From Rhodoferax sp. (GTDB lineage Bacteria; Pseudomonadota; Gammaproteobacteria; Burkholderiales; Burkholderiaceae_C): a stretch of 64,000 nucleotides of DNA. A model generated the notes under the pieces. It was not told the DNA's origin. It saw only the letters and a list, made by a program, of their open reading frames with translations, and did not search any database. The position numbers and the translations under genes are program-made. Below, one piece after another: positions 45,578 through 54,683 of the stretch; the first letter of the stretch is position 1; each line of letters begins with the position of its first letter. The stretch lies in NCBI RefSeq assembly GCF_023700745.1, contig NZ_JAMPYG010000017.1, forward strand, positions 1-64,000. The letters are read 5' to 3'.

Positions 45578-46699
45578 CTAGGACAGCAGTGCCTGGGCAA
45601 ATTCACGGGCGTTGAAGGTTTCCAGGTCTTCCAGTTTTTCACCGACACCGATGAAATACACGGGGATGGGGCGTTCACGGGCAATGGCGGCCAGCACGCC
45701 GCCCTTGGCCGTACCGTCGAGCTTGGTCACGATCAGGCCGGTCAGACCCAGCGCGTCGTCAAAGGCCTTGACCTGTGTGAGTGCGTTCTGCCCGGTGTTG
45801 CCGTCAATCACCAGCAGCACCTCGTGGGGCGGTATGGTGATGGCGATTTCATCGGCCGTGCTGGCGGCTGCGCTCAGGTTGTCCAGCGTTGGACCGGCTT
45901 TCTGGATCACGCGTTTGATCTTGACCAGTTCCTGCATCAAATGCAACTGGGTGGGCAGACGTCCGGCGGTGTCCACCAGCACCACGTCGCGGCCGCGAGC
46001 TTTGCCCGCGCTCACCGCATCAAAGGCTACCGCCGCCGGGTCGCCGCCTTCCTGGCTGATGATGTCCACTGCCGTGCGGTCAGCCCAGACGCCCAATTGC
46101 TCGCGCGCCGCCGCCCGGAAGGTATCGGCAGCGGCCAGCAGGACGCTGGCATTGTTGACGGCCAGATGCCGTGTGAGCTTGCCAATGGAGGTGGTTTTGC
46201 CCGCGCCATTGACACCGACGACCATGATCACGGTCGGTTTGAAGCGACCAATCACCAGTGATTTCTGCAAAGGCGTGAGCAGGTCGGTGAGGGACGCCAC
46301 CAGCAGGCTCTTGACGGCAGCCGGGTCGGTGGTTTTGCTTTCCTTGACGCGGCGTTTCAGGTCTTGCAGCAAATGCCCGGTGGCCTTGACGCCGGTGTCG
46401 GCCATCAGCAGGGCCGTTTCCAGATCTTCATAAAGGGCATCGTCAATCTGTGTACCGGTGAAGACGGTGGCAATGCTATTGCCGGTTTTGCGCAAACCTG
46501 CCTTGAGCTTGTCGATCCAGGATTGGCGTTCAAGGGCTGGCGCCGGTTCTGAGGTGAACGCTTGGCCGGGTGCCGCAACCGGTGGCGTTGACATGGCATC
46601 AGGCACCGGAGTCGTGGCGGGTTGGGGCAGCGCATCCGGGATAGCGCTGGCGACGACAGGGTGTGGGGCAGGGGGCTTTTTTCTGAAGAAGCTGAACAT
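45578..46699 (-). CDS. ftsY: Signal recognition particle receptor FtsY
   Basis: The 373-residue GTPase docks ribosome-SRP complexes at the membrane. It begins MFSFFRKKP, followed by a Pro/Ala-rich acidic-to-neutral linker to about residue 60. The helical N domain follows, and then the G domain with GVNGAGKTTSIGKL, DTFRAAAREQL, VLVDTAGRLPT and TKLDGTAKGG. ATG 46699 matches the usual start. It is divergent from the M16 peptidase pair, 29 bp apart, the common betaproteobacterial arrangement. Confidence 0.97.
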   Translation of the reverse strand: MFSFFRKKPPAPHPVVASAIPDALPQPATTPVPDAMSTPPVAAPGQAFTSEPAPALERQSWIDKLKAGLRKTGNSIATVFTGTQIDDALYEDLETALLMADTGVKATGHLLQDLKRRVKESKTTDPAAVKSLLVASLTDLLTPLQKSLVIGRFKPTVIMVVGVNGAGKTTSIGKLTRHLAVNNASVLLAAADTFRAAAREQLGVWADRTAVDIISQEGGDPAAVAFDAVSAGKARGRDVVLVDTAGRLPTQLHLMQELVKIKRVIQKAGPTLDNLSAAASTADEIAITIPPHEVLLVIDGNTGQNALTQVKAFDDALGLTGLIVTKLDGTAKGGVLAAIARERPIPVYFIGVGEKLEDLETFNAREFAQALLS

Positions 46700-46728
46700 T
46701 TTGTTGGTTCGTGGTATCACTGCATTCT

Positions 46729-48168
46729 ATGAAACACAACGCACCTACTTTGATACCCCCTGGTTTGACCCGTTTCGGCGCTGCCTGGCTGGTCTGGGCC
46801 ACCCTCTCGACGGCCAGTGCCCAGGCACCTGTTGCGCCCGCGTCGCCCCCTGTCCAGGCACAGCAGTTCACGCTGGCCAACGGCATGAGCTTGATCGTCA
46901 AACCCGATCGGCGCGCCCCCACGGCCGTGCACATGCTGTGGCTGCGCGCCGGATCAATGGACGAAGTAGATGGCAGCTCGGGCGTGGCGCACGTGCTGGA
47001 GCACATGTTGTTCAAAGGCACGCCCAGCGTTCCGGTCGGGGAGTTTTCCCGCCGTGTGGCAGCCCTGGGCGGGCGCGACAACGCGTTCACCAGCCTGGAC
47101 TACACCGGTTATTACCAGCAAATCCCTGCTGCCCGGCTGGCCGATGTGATGGCGCTTGAAGCCGATCGTTTTGCGAATAACCAGTGGTCTGACGAGGAAT
47201 TCAAAAAAGAGCTCGAAGTGGTCAAGGAAGAGCGTCGCATGCGTACCGAAGACAACCCGCGGGCGCTCATGAATGAAGCCTTGCAGGCGGCTGTTTTCGT
47301 GGCTTCACCGTATCGCCGCCCGATTGTTGGCTGGATGAGTGACCTGGAGTCCCTGACGCCCGGGGATGCCCGTGCTTTTTACCAGCGCTGGTATGTGCCG
47401 GCCAATGCCGCCGTGGTGGTGGCGGGTGATGTAGATGTGGCTGAGGTGCGCCGCCTGGCTGAAAAATACTATGGGCACATTCCCGCTCGGGCGGTGCCCG
47501 AGCGCAAACCACGTGTCGAACCTGCACAAACAGGCCTCAAACGCATCGCCATCAAAGCGCCGGCCGAGCAGGCCATGGTGACGCTGGCGTTCAAGGTGCC
47601 CAGCTTTCAATCATTTGATGGGGGCACAGACGATGCCGATGCGTTGGCACTAACGGTGTTGTCTGCGGTGCTGGACGGCTACAGCGGCGCCCGTCTGGAA
47701 CGCGCCCTGACCCAGGGACCGGCCCGGGTGGCCGACAGCGCCGGCGCCGACAACGGTTTGTGGGGGCGTGGCCCGCAGTTGTTCGTGTTATCGGGGGTGC
47801 CAGCCCAAGGCAAGACGGCCGGGCAGGTGGAGGCCGCCCTGCGCGCCGAGGTGACGCGCATTGCCACCGAAGGCGTCTCCGAATCAGAGTTGGCCCGGGT
47901 CAAAACCCAGTGGGTGGCCAGCGCGGTGTACAAGCTTGATTCGGTCTTTAACCAGGCGCGTGAATTGGGCACCAGTTGGGTGCAGGGCCAGCCGCTGGAT
48001 GCCCATGAGCGTTTGATCGAGCGCCTGCGCGCCGTGACGGCGGAACAGGTCAAGGCGGTGGCAGGAAAATACTTTGGCGACGACCAGTTGACCGTGGCCC
48101 AGTTGTTGCCACAGCCACTGAACAAAACCGGCAAGCCACGCACCGTACCAGCCGGCAGCAGACATTAA
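46729..48168 (+). CDS. M16 family zinc metallopeptidase (active-type subunit)
   Basis: The 479-residue exported peptidase has a signal peptide (cleavage near ASAQ-AP) and the inverted zinc motif HVLEHMLFKGT with the downstream Glu in EEFKKELEVVKEERRMR. It is the zinc-containing half of a processing-peptidase-like pair, the partner being the next gene. ATG 46729 lies only 29 bp from the divergent ftsY start. Substrates in the periplasm are unknown. Confidence 0.92.
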   Translation: MKHNAPTLIPPGLTRFGAAWLVWATLSTASAQAPVAPASPPVQAQQFTLANGMSLIVKPDRRAPTAVHMLWLRAGSMDEVDGSSGVAHVLEHMLFKGTPSVPVGEFSRRVAALGGRDNAFTSLDYTGYYQQIPAARLADVMALEADRFANNQWSDEEFKKELEVVKEERRMRTEDNPRALMNEALQAAVFVASPYRRPIVGWMSDLESLTPGDARAFYQRWYVPANAAVVVAGDVDVAEVRRLAEKYYGHIPARAVPERKPRVEPAQTGLKRIAIKAPAEQAMVTLAFKVPSFQSFDGGTDDADALALTVLSAVLDGYSGARLERALTQGPARVADSAGADNGLWGRGPQLFVLSGVPAQGKTAGQVEAALRAEVTRIATEGVSESELARVKTQWVASAVYKLDSVFNQARELGTSWVQGQPLDAHERLIERLRAVTAEQVKAVAGKYFGDDQLTVAQLLPQPLNKTGKPRTVPAGSRH

Positions 48169-48188
48169 AACAATTCCAGATTGACGCC

Positions 48189-49553
48189 ATGATCACGCTC
48201 AAAAAAATAACGCTCCACGCGGTATTGACCTCCTTGGTCAGTCTTCTGTATATGCAGGCCGCCATGGCCGGTATTGCCATTGAACACTGGACCCAACCCA
48301 GCGGCGCCCAGGTCTACCTGGTGCAAAGCCACGCGATTCCGATGGTCGATGTGCAACTTGACTTTGACGCCGGCAGCCGCCGCGATCCGGCCGGGCAAGC
48401 CGGACTGGCCAGTGTGACCGCCAGTCTGAGCGGCATGGGCGTGCTGGCCAACCCGGCGCGGGGCGAAGCGGCGCTGGACGAAAACGCGCTGGGTGAGGCC
48501 TGGGCCGACCTGGGCGCCAGCTTTGGCGGCCATGCCGGCAATGACCGCATGAGCTTTACGCTGCGCTCGCTGACCTACCCCGATCTGCTGGCCCGCGCGG
48601 TGCAACTGGCGGCGCGGCAACTCGCTGAGCCGGCTTTCCCCCAAAATGTCTGGCAACGTGAGCGTGAAACCATGATCGCAGCCATCAAGGAGGCCAATAC
48701 CCGCCCGGCCACACTGGCCCAGCGCGCGTTCGACCAGGCTGTCTACGGTTCGCACCCTTATGGGTATGACACCACCGAGGCCAGTTTGCAGCGCATCGAG
48801 ACCTCGCACATGGCGCTCCTTTATCGGCAGTCGATTCAACCTTGTTGCGCCAAGGTCACGCTGGTGGGCGCCTTGACGCGTGCGCAGGCCGACACGCTGG
48901 TGACACAACTGCTTGCCAGGCTGGCGGCGCCCGAGACAGCAGCGGCAGCGTCCTGCCCGGCGCTGCCTGTGCTGGCTGAAGTGGCGCCTTTGACGCAGGC
49001 CAGCGAACAGCGTATCGCTTTTGACTCGGCCCAGGCCCATGTGCTGCTGGGTCAGCCTGGCTACAAACGCAACGACCCTGATTTTTTTGCCATGCTGGTG
49101 GGGAATTACATCCTGGGGGGCGGTGGTTTTGTTTCGCGCCTGACGCATGAGGTGCGGGAAAAACGGGGCTTGAGTTACAGCGTCTACAGCTACTTTCAAC
49201 CCGGGCTGCATGCGGGCGCTTTCACCATCGGCTTGCAAACCCGTCCCGACCAGGCCGATCAGGCCTTGCAGGTGTCACGCGATGTGCTGGCCCGCTTTGT
49301 GGCCGAAGGCCCGACCGAGACCGAGCTTCAGGCCGCCAAGGACAACCTGATTGGTGGCTTTGCCCTGCGCCTGGACAGCAACCGCAAACTGCTTGACAAC
49401 GTGGCCAATATCGCCTGGAACAACTTGCCGCTCGATTATCTTGACGCCTGGGCGCAGCGCGTTCAGAGCATCACGCGGGCTGATATCAAGGCGGCGTTCC
49501 AGCGCAAGCTCCAGCCCGGGAAGATGGTGACCGTGGTGCTGGGGGGACAGTAG
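48189..49553 (+). CDS. M16 family protein lacking the zinc motif (partner subunit)
   Basis: The 454-residue precursor has a signal peptide (cleavage near AMA-GIA). Where the active member has HxxEH it reads GLASVTASLSGMG, so no zinc site can form. The second M16 domain keeps the glycine-rich NYILGGGGFVSRLTHEVREKRGLSYSVYS segment used for substrate binding. It most likely forms a heterodimer with the protein encoded 20 bp upstream, as in mitochondrial processing peptidase. Confidence 0.9.
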   Translation: MITLKKITLHAVLTSLVSLLYMQAAMAGIAIEHWTQPSGAQVYLVQSHAIPMVDVQLDFDAGSRRDPAGQAGLASVTASLSGMGVLANPARGEAALDENALGEAWADLGASFGGHAGNDRMSFTLRSLTYPDLLARAVQLAARQLAEPAFPQNVWQRERETMIAAIKEANTRPATLAQRAFDQAVYGSHPYGYDTTEASLQRIETSHMALLYRQSIQPCCAKVTLVGALTRAQADTLVTQLLARLAAPETAAAASCPALPVLAEVAPLTQASEQRIAFDSAQAHVLLGQPGYKRNDPDFFAMLVGNYILGGGGFVSRLTHEVREKRGLSYSVYSYFQPGLHAGAFTIGLQTRPDQADQALQVSRDVLARFVAEGPTETELQAAKDNLIGGFALRLDSNRKLLDNVANIAWNNLPLDYLDAWAQRVQSITRADIKAAFQRKLQPGKMVTVVLGGQ

Positions 49554-49595
49554 ACGCGTCCCAGTGAGTCTGCCGGGCGGGCCTCCGCGGGTAAG

Positions 49596-50246
49596 ATGCT
49601 GGGTATGAAACGAGCCCCCTCCGAACCTAAAGATCGTCCCCCCCGGGCACCGCGTCCGCGTGCTGTGCAAAGCCATGAAATACGTATCATCGGCGGCCAG
49701 TACAAACGCAGCAAACTGCAGGTGGCCGACAAGCCGGGCTTGCGCCCCACGCCAGACCGGGTACGTGAAACCCTGTTCAACTGGTTGGGGCAGGACCTGG
49801 GCGGCTGGCGCTGTCTGGATGCTTTTGCCGGCACGGGCGCCCTGGGCTTTGAGGCGGCGTCGCGCGGTGCCGCGCAGGTGTTGCTGGTCGAACAGGACGC
49901 AGCCCTGGTGGCGCAACTCAAACGCGTGCAAAGCCAGTTGAAGGCGGAGGTGGTTCAGGTGGTCCGGGGCGATGCGGTGGCGGCACTGCGCCATGCATCC
50001 GCGGGCAGCCTGGATCTGATCTTTCTGGATCCACCCTTTGACTCGGAGCTGTTTGAAGTCGCTGTGCAGGTTGCTGCGCCGGCGCTGGCAGCCAATGGTT
50101 TCTTGTATCTGGAAGCGTCCAAACGCTGGTCTGACGAGCAGTTGCAGGCGCTGGGTTTGCAGCTGCATCGCCATCTGAAGGCGGGCATGGTGCACGCACA
50201 TTTGCTCAAGCGCATCGAACCACTCGCAGCGCCAGCGGGTTCATAA
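49596..50246 (+). CDS. rsmD: 16S rRNA (guanine-966-N2) methyltransferase
   Basis: The 216-residue SAM-dependent enzyme has a basic Pro-rich tail to about residue 25, then IRIIGGQYKRSKL, LRPTPDRVRETLFNWL, the SAM motif LDAFAGTGALGFEA and the catalytic LDPPFD. It methylates G966 of 16S rRNA in the small subunit. A second in-frame ATG at 49605 could be the true start; neither has a good ribosome site. It precedes coaD, the widespread rsmD-coaD pair. Confidence 0.95.
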   Translation: MLGMKRAPSEPKDRPPRAPRPRAVQSHEIRIIGGQYKRSKLQVADKPGLRPTPDRVRETLFNWLGQDLGGWRCLDAFAGTGALGFEAASRGAAQVLLVEQDAALVAQLKRVQSQLKAEVVQVVRGDAVAALRHASAGSLDLIFLDPPFDSELFEVAVQVAAPALAANGFLYLEASKRWSDEQLQALGLQLHRHLKAGMVHAHLLKRIEPLAAPAGS

Positions 50247-50279
50247 TGGCCGCATGCTTACTGAAACTCACTATTCGCC

Positions 50280-50786
50280 ATGGCCAATGATCTGATTGCC
50301 GTTTATCCGGGTACCTTTGATCCGATCACCCTGGGACATGAGGACGTGGTGCGCCGCGCGGCCCAATTGTTCGGCCATGTGATTGTGGCGGTGGCGGCAG
50401 GGCACCACAAAAAGGCCATGTTTTCACTTGAGGAACGACTCGACATGGCGCGCGAGGCGGTCAAGCCCTACCCTGGCGTGCAAGTGGCAAGTTTCGATGG
50501 ATTGATGCGTGACTTTGTGGTTTCATGTGGCGCCAAGGCGATGGTGCGCGGCCTGCGCGCCGTGACCGATTTTGATTACGAATTCCAATTGGCAGGCATG
50601 AACCGCAGCCTGATGCCAGACGTTGAAACCGTATTTTTAACTCCTGGCGACAAGTACCAGTTTATTTCCAGCACCTTTGTGCGTGAAATTGCCACCCTGG
50701 GTGGTGAAGTGGATAAATTTGTCTCACCTGCCGTCAACCAGCGGTTGCTGGAAAAAGTAAGTCGCCTGGCTGGCAGGCCCCTTTGA
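50280..50786 (+). CDS. coaD: Phosphopantetheine adenylyltransferase
   Basis: The 168-residue enzyme makes dephospho-CoA from phosphopantetheine and ATP. It shows AVYPGTFDPITLGHEDVVRRA with the T/HxGH nucleotidyltransferase motif, the VRGLRAVTDFDYEFQLAGMNR substrate region and YQFISSTFVREIA with the ISST triphosphate motif. It lies 33 bp after rsmD and 15 bp before the stress protein gene. Confidence 0.97.
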   Translation: MANDLIAVYPGTFDPITLGHEDVVRRAAQLFGHVIVAVAAGHHKKAMFSLEERLDMAREAVKPYPGVQVASFDGLMRDFVVSCGAKAMVRGLRAVTDFDYEFQLAGMNRSLMPDVETVFLTPGDKYQFISSTFVREIATLGGEVDKFVSPAVNQRLLEKVSRLAGRPL

Positions 50787-50801
50787 ATTTTTGGAGAAAA
50801 C

Positions 50802-51257
50802 ATGAAAATCCTTTTGCCTTTTGATGGCTCTGCTGTCGCCCTGGAGGCGGTGCGTTTCGTCATTCGCATGGCTGCAGATGGCCTTGACACCAGTGTGGTG
50901 CTGGCCAATGTTCAGGAGCCTGCCAGCCTGTATGAATTAATGGTAGCGCACGACCCGGAGGTGATTGGGCAGGTCAGCGCGGCGGCCGGGACCAACACCT
51001 TGCAGGCCGCGCGGGTACTGCTGGATGAAGCCAGACTGGGTTACGAGGAGGAGGTGGCCTCGGGTGACCCGGCGCATACGCTGGTGGACATTCTTGAAAA
51101 CTACGGCTGCGATCTGGTGGTGATGGGCGCCAGTGGCACCAGTGCCCTGCGCAGCGCCCTGTTGGGTTCGGTGTCCAATGAGGTGTTGCATGCTGCTGGG
51201 GTGCCAGTGATGATTGTCAAGGGTGCCGAGCAAGACAATGTTGACACCGCGGAATAA
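50802..51257 (+). CDS. Universal stress protein (UspA family)
   Basis: The 151-residue single-domain protein begins MKILLPFDGSAVALEAVRFV and ends with the ATP-binding signature MGASGTSALRSALLGSVSNEVL, followed by PVMIVKG. The G-x2-G-x9-G(S) pattern indicates an ATP-binding Usp. TTTTGGAGAAAAC lies before the ATG. It is 15 bp after coaD, so the two are probably co-transcribed. Its specific trigger is unknown. Confidence 0.9.
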   Translation: MKILLPFDGSAVALEAVRFVIRMAADGLDTSVVLANVQEPASLYELMVAHDPEVIGQVSAAAGTNTLQAARVLLDEARLGYEEEVASGDPAHTLVDILENYGCDLVVMGASGTSALRSALLGSVSNEVLHAAGVPVMIVKGAEQDNVDTAE

Positions 51258-51305
51258 GCCAAACTTTTAAAATCAGGGCCTACTTACTTTTGTCTGATTG
51301 CGTTT

Positions 51306-51575
51306 ATGGCCCTGTTAATCACCGACGAATGCATCAACTGCGATGTTTGCGAGCCGGAATGTCCCAATGACGCGATTTACATGGGGCAGGACATCTATGA
51401 GATCGACCCCGCCAAATGTACCGAGTGTGTGGGCCACTTTGATGAACCGCAATGTGTGCAGGTATGCCCGGTGAACTGTATTCCAGTCAATCCGGACTTT
51501 GTCGAAGACCAGGAAACCCTGTGGCAAAAGTACCGGCGCCTGCACGCGCAAAGTCTGTCGGTTCCACCGGCCTGA
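51306..51575 (+). CDS. 2[4Fe-4S] ferredoxin, YfhL/Allochromatium type
   Basis: The 89-residue ferredoxin has a first cluster motif CINCDVCEPECP and a second CTECVGHFDEPQCVQVCP. The eight-residue insert between the second and third Cys of the latter is typical of the YfhL/Alvin family with very low reduction potentials. A C-terminal helix follows. It is the coaD-linked ferredoxin of proteobacteria. It converges on the DUF4124 gene 12 bp away. Confidence 0.95.
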   Translation: MALLITDECINCDVCEPECPNDAIYMGQDIYEIDPAKCTECVGHFDEPQCVQVCPVNCIPVNPDFVEDQETLWQKYRRLHAQSLSVPPA

Positions 51576-51587
51576 CCTGCAGCCGGG

Positions 51588-52016
51588 TCAGGGCCTGAGT
51601 TTCTTTTTCTGCCCCCCTCGCTTTTCGGAGCCCGGCACTTCTGCAATAAATGCTGCCGGTTTTTTGTGTTTTGGCTGCATCCGTTTGGGTGTCAGGATGG
51701 TGGTCCTGGGGGTGCCGGGTTCTGGCTTCTCTGGTGTCGTTGCAGTGATGGCTTGCTGGCTGGCGAGCAAATGTTTTTCTTCTGCGATGCGTGTTTGCGC
51801 CATGGTTTGTGCCAGCCTGGCCGTCTGTTCAGAGGCTGCATCTGTCTGCTGTTTTTGCTCTGGCTGGCGTGGGTCACTCAGCTGCAGGGGTTCAGCACCC
51901 GGGCAGGGTACCTGACTGTAAAAATTGCCACAGCGGTAAATGGTTTGGGCTTGAACGCCCAACGCCAGTGTGGCCCCGACCAGCATAAACGCAGCTCGAA
52001 TGTGAACTTTTTGCAC
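51588..52016 (-). CDS. DUF4124-like exported protein with charged C-terminal tail
   Basis: GTG 52016, seven bases after AGGGGAG, gives a 142-residue precursor with a signal peptide (MQKVHIRAAFMLVGATLALG, cleavage near VQA-QTI). The first mature residues TIYRCGNFYSQVPCPG form the short two-Cys DUF4124 motif. The rest is a Gln/Ala-rich coiled segment and a Lys/Pro-rich tail without defined fold. Function is unknown. It is the last gene of the prs-rplY-pth direction. Confidence 0.65.
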   Translation of the reverse strand: MQKVHIRAAFMLVGATLALGVQAQTIYRCGNFYSQVPCPGAEPLQLSDPRQPEQKQQTDAASEQTARLAQTMAQTRIAEEKHLLASQQAITATTPEKPEPGTPRTTILTPKRMQPKHKKPAAFIAEVPGSEKRGGQKKKLRP

Positions 52017-52062
52017 CTGAATCTCCCCTGCGCCCGGCATCGTGGCGCAAGGCCCAAGCGTA

Positions 52063-52701
52063 TCACGTGTTGTTGGCCGCTGGTGGCTGGGCTGGAGTGG
52101 TGACGGGTTTGGGCTTGCCGGGGCGCGGCGGTTTGCTGGTGTGCACCAGGCGCGTGGCTTGTTCCATATCACCCGACAAAAATTGGGGCAGGGCCTTGAG
52201 GGTCCGGTCAATCGCCTGGTCAATGGCGATGCGGTGGTCCAGCACGGGCTTTTTAAGCACCCAGTGCAGCACCTCGGCCCGATTGCCAGGGTGGCCAATG
52301 CCCAAGCGCAGGCGCCAGTACTGGTCGGTGCCCAATTGGGCGTGGATGTCACGCAGGCCATTGTGGCCCGCATGGCTGCCGCCCAGCTTGAGTTTGGCTT
52401 CGCCGGGGGCAATGTCCAGGTCATCGTGGGCGACCAGGATCTCTTGCGGCGGTATCTTGAAAAAATTGGCCAGTGCCGCCACCGACTTGCCGCTCAGGTT
52501 CATGAAGGTCTGGGGCGCCAGCAGCCAGACCGATTGGCCCTGAACGCTGGTTCGTGCGACCAGGCCATGGTAACTTTTGTCAGCTGTCAAATTGACCTTG
52601 AGCTCACGCGCCAACGCGTCCAGCCACCAGCAACCGGCGTTATGGCGGGTCTGTTCGTATTCGGGCCCGGGGTTGCCCAGTCCTACAAAAAGTCTGATCA
52701 T
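52063..52701 (-). CDS. pth: Peptidyl-tRNA hydrolase
   Basis: The 212-residue enzyme frees tRNA from peptidyl-tRNA that drops off ribosomes. It shows [19 protein letters not shown] with the catalytic His, FMNLSG with substrate Asn, [17 protein letters not shown] with the catalytic Asp, and [14 protein letters not shown] Pro/Lys/Thr-rich tail of about 20 residues extends the C-terminus. It follows rplY and a strong terminator, so it has its own promoter or depends on readthrough. Confidence 0.96.
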   Translation of the reverse strand: MIRLFVGLGNPGPEYEQTRHNAGCWWLDALARELKVNLTADKSYHGLVARTSVQGQSVWLLAPQTFMNLSGKSVAALANFFKIPPQEILVAHDDLDIAPGEAKLKLGGSHAGHNGLRDIHAQLGTDQYWRLRLGIGHPGNRAEVLHWVLKKPVLDHRIAIDQAIDRTLKALPQFLSGDMEQATRLVHTSKPPRPGKPKPVTTPAQPPAANNT

Positions 52702-52736
52702 GTCGCTATTATCCGAATTGTCGAATGTCTTCAGCT

Positions 52737-52768
52737 AAAAAAAAGGGCTCACCTTGGGTGAGCCCTTT
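52737..52768 (-). terminator. Rho-independent terminator of rplY
   Basis: Read on the minus strand, AAAGGGCTCACC pairs perfectly with GGTGAGCCCTTT (12 bp, 3-nt loop) and a run of T follows. It starts 16 bases after the rplY stop. Confidence 0.92.
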
Positions 52769-52784
52769 GAATAAGCGGCGAGGC

Positions 52785-53432
52785 TTATTTCTTGGCTTTG
52801 GCGGCTGGCTTGGCAGCCGGTTTGGCGGCGGCGTCAGCAGCCGGTTCGGCAGCAGCGACTGGCTCGGCGCCGGCAACAGCGACCACGGAAACCACCACCG
52901 GGTTTTTGTCGCTGCCGTGCTTGACGGCTGTGACGCCCTTGGGCAAGGCGATTTCAGCGAGGTGCAGGGAGGAGCCTTTCTTCAGGCCGCTCAAGTCCAC
53001 CTTGATGAATTCGGGCAGGTCAGCAGGCAGGCACAGCACGTCAATTTCGCTGATCACGTGGTTGGCAATGCAGCCTTCGGTCTTGATGGCAGGCGAATTT
53101 TCGTCGCCGAAGAAGTGCAATGGCACTTTGGCGTGCAGCTTGGTGGAGGCGTCAACACGCTGGAAATCCACGTGCAGGATGAGCTGTTTGAAAGGGTGAA
53201 CCTGCACGTCGCGCAACAACACCGGGCTGCTGCTGTCGCCAATTTCCATGGTCAGAACGCTGGAGTGAAAGGCTTCTTTTTTCAGCGCATGCCACAGGGC
53301 GTTGTGATCGATTTCAATCGCTTGGGGGGGCGTAGTGCCACCATAGACAATACCGGGCGTACGACCGGTGATGCGGAGACGGCGGCTCGCACCCGTGCCC
53401 TGCTTGGGACGCTCAAAAGCGGTAAATTTCAT
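52785..53432 (-). CDS. rplY: 50S ribosomal protein L25 (CTC/TL5 long form)
   Basis: The 215-residue protein has the L25 5S-rRNA-binding domain ([30 protein letters not shown]) and the extra C-terminal TL5 beta domain from about residue 100. It ends in an Ala/Lys/Pro-rich tail. This long form is usual in betaproteobacteria. An inverted repeat in its leader (AGGGTCC at 53446-53452 with GGACCCT at 53466-53472) could serve expression control. It lies between prs and pth, the standard order. Confidence 0.96.
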   Translation of the reverse strand: MKFTAFERPKQGTGASRRLRITGRTPGIVYGGTTPPQAIEIDHNALWHALKKEAFHSSVLTMEIGDSSSPVLLRDVQVHPFKQLILHVDFQRVDASTKLHAKVPLHFFGDENSPAIKTEGCIANHVISEIDVLCLPADLPEFIKVDLSGLKKGSSLHLAEIALPKGVTAVKHGSDKNPVVVSVVAVAGAEPVAAAEPAADAAAKPAAKPAAKAKK

Positions 53433-53476
53433 AAAAACTCCTGGAAGGGTCCACCGCGACCAGTGGGACCCTGATT

Positions 53477-53510
53477 AAAAAAGCCGGGCACTTTTGACGG
53501 CGACACCGGC
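53477..53510 (-). terminator. Possible terminator after prs
   Basis: On the minus strand GCCGG (53510-53506) and CCGGC (53487-53483) form a short stem with an 18-nt loop, followed by six T. The stem is weak, so partial termination is more likely. Confidence 0.4.
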
Positions 53511-53524
53511 GGCTTGAAATCCGA

Positions 53525-54502
53525 TCAGAAAAGGTTTTCCTGATCAGAAAAAAAACTCATCACCGATTTGCCCTTGGCGATGCGCTGGATGGTCTCGCCA
53601 ATGAGCGGTGCCACACTGAGCTGACGAATCTTGGGGCAGGCCAGGGCTGCGGCTGTGAGTGGAATGGTGTTGGTCACGACCACTTCATCGAGTGCCGCAC
53701 CAGTGGTGATACGCTCGATGGCCGGACCCGAAAAAATGGGGTGGGTGCAATAGGCGTAGACCTTTTTGGCGCCACGCTCCTTCAGCACTTCGGCCGCCTT
53801 GACCAGGGTGCCCGCAGTGTCGATCATGTCGTCCATGATGACGCAGTTGCGGCCATCAATTTCACCGATCACATGCATGACTTCACTGACATTGGCCTTG
53901 GGGCGGCGTTTGTCGATAATGGCCAGATCACAGTTCAGTTGCTTGGCCAGCGCGCGGGCACGCACCACGCCGCCGACATCGGGCGAGACCACGATCAGAT
54001 CGTCGTAGTTTTTTTGCCGCAAGTCACCGAGCAAAACGGGCGAGGCGTAAATGTTGTCCACGGGAATGTCAAAAAAGCCCTGGATCTGGTCGGCATGCAG
54101 GTCCATGGTCAAAACACGGGCCACCCCCACGGCTTGCAGCATGTTGGCGACCACTTTGGCCGAAATCGGTACGCGGCTGGAGCGCGGACGGCGGTCTTGC
54201 CGCGCATAGCCAAAGTAGGGAATCACGGCGCTGATGCGTTCGGCGGAGGCACGCTTGAGTGCATCCACCATGATCAGCAGTTCCATCAGGTTCTCGTTGG
54301 TGGGAGCACAGGTGCTTTGCACTACAAAAACGTCGCGCGCACGCACGTTTTGTTTGATCTCAACAGTCACTTCACCATCAGAAAATCGACCCACCTCGGC
54401 ATTACCCAAACCAATGTGAAGGTAATGCGCAATGTCGTTGGCCAGCGCGGGATTGGCATTGCCTGTAAAAACCATGAAATCAGGGGTTTGATCGGCTTGC
54501 AT
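53525..54502 (-). CDS. prs: Ribose-phosphate pyrophosphokinase
   Basis: The 325-residue enzyme makes PRPP from ribose 5-phosphate and ATP for nucleotide, His and Trp synthesis. Visible are [14 protein letters not shown], the regulatory-flexible loop with [13 protein letters not shown], the metal-binding [14 protein letters not shown] and the PRPP loop [15 protein letters not shown] ribosome site is not strong. It follows tRNA-Gln by 63 bp and precedes rplY, as in many betaproteobacteria. Confidence 0.97.
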   Translation of the reverse strand: MQADQTPDFMVFTGNANPALANDIAHYLHIGLGNAEVGRFSDGEVTVEIKQNVRARDVFVVQSTCAPTNENLMELLIMVDALKRASAERISAVIPYFGYARQDRRPRSSRVPISAKVVANMLQAVGVARVLTMDLHADQIQGFFDIPVDNIYASPVLLGDLRQKNYDDLIVVSPDVGGVVRARALAKQLNCDLAIIDKRRPKANVSEVMHVIGEIDGRNCVIMDDMIDTAGTLVKAAEVLKERGAKKVYAYCTHPIFSGPAIERITTGAALDEVVVTNTIPLTAAALACPKIRQLSVAPLIGETIQRIAKGKSVMSFFSDQENLF

Positions 54503-54565
54503 GGAAATCCCAACTTATGAGTCGCTGTGGCAGATTCATGTCTCAAGTAGACATGTGTGAAAATT

Positions 54566-54642
54566 TGGCAGGGGAGGAAGGATTCGAACCTTCGCATGCT
54601 GGAATCAAAATCCAGTGCCTTAACCAGCTTGGCGACTCCCCT
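54566..54642 (-). tRNA. tRNA-Gln (anticodon TTG)
   Basis: The 77-nt gene includes an encoded CCA (minus-strand 3' end at 54566). The acceptor stem pairs AGGGGAG with CTCCCCT. The anticodon stem CTGGA/TCCAG encloses loop TTTTGAT, giving anticodon TTG. The T loop reads GGTTCGAATCC. It lies between ispE and prs. Confidence 0.96.
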
Positions 54643-54683
54643 ACACGGGTGGATCATGAAACATGACCCACCGATAACTCTTA

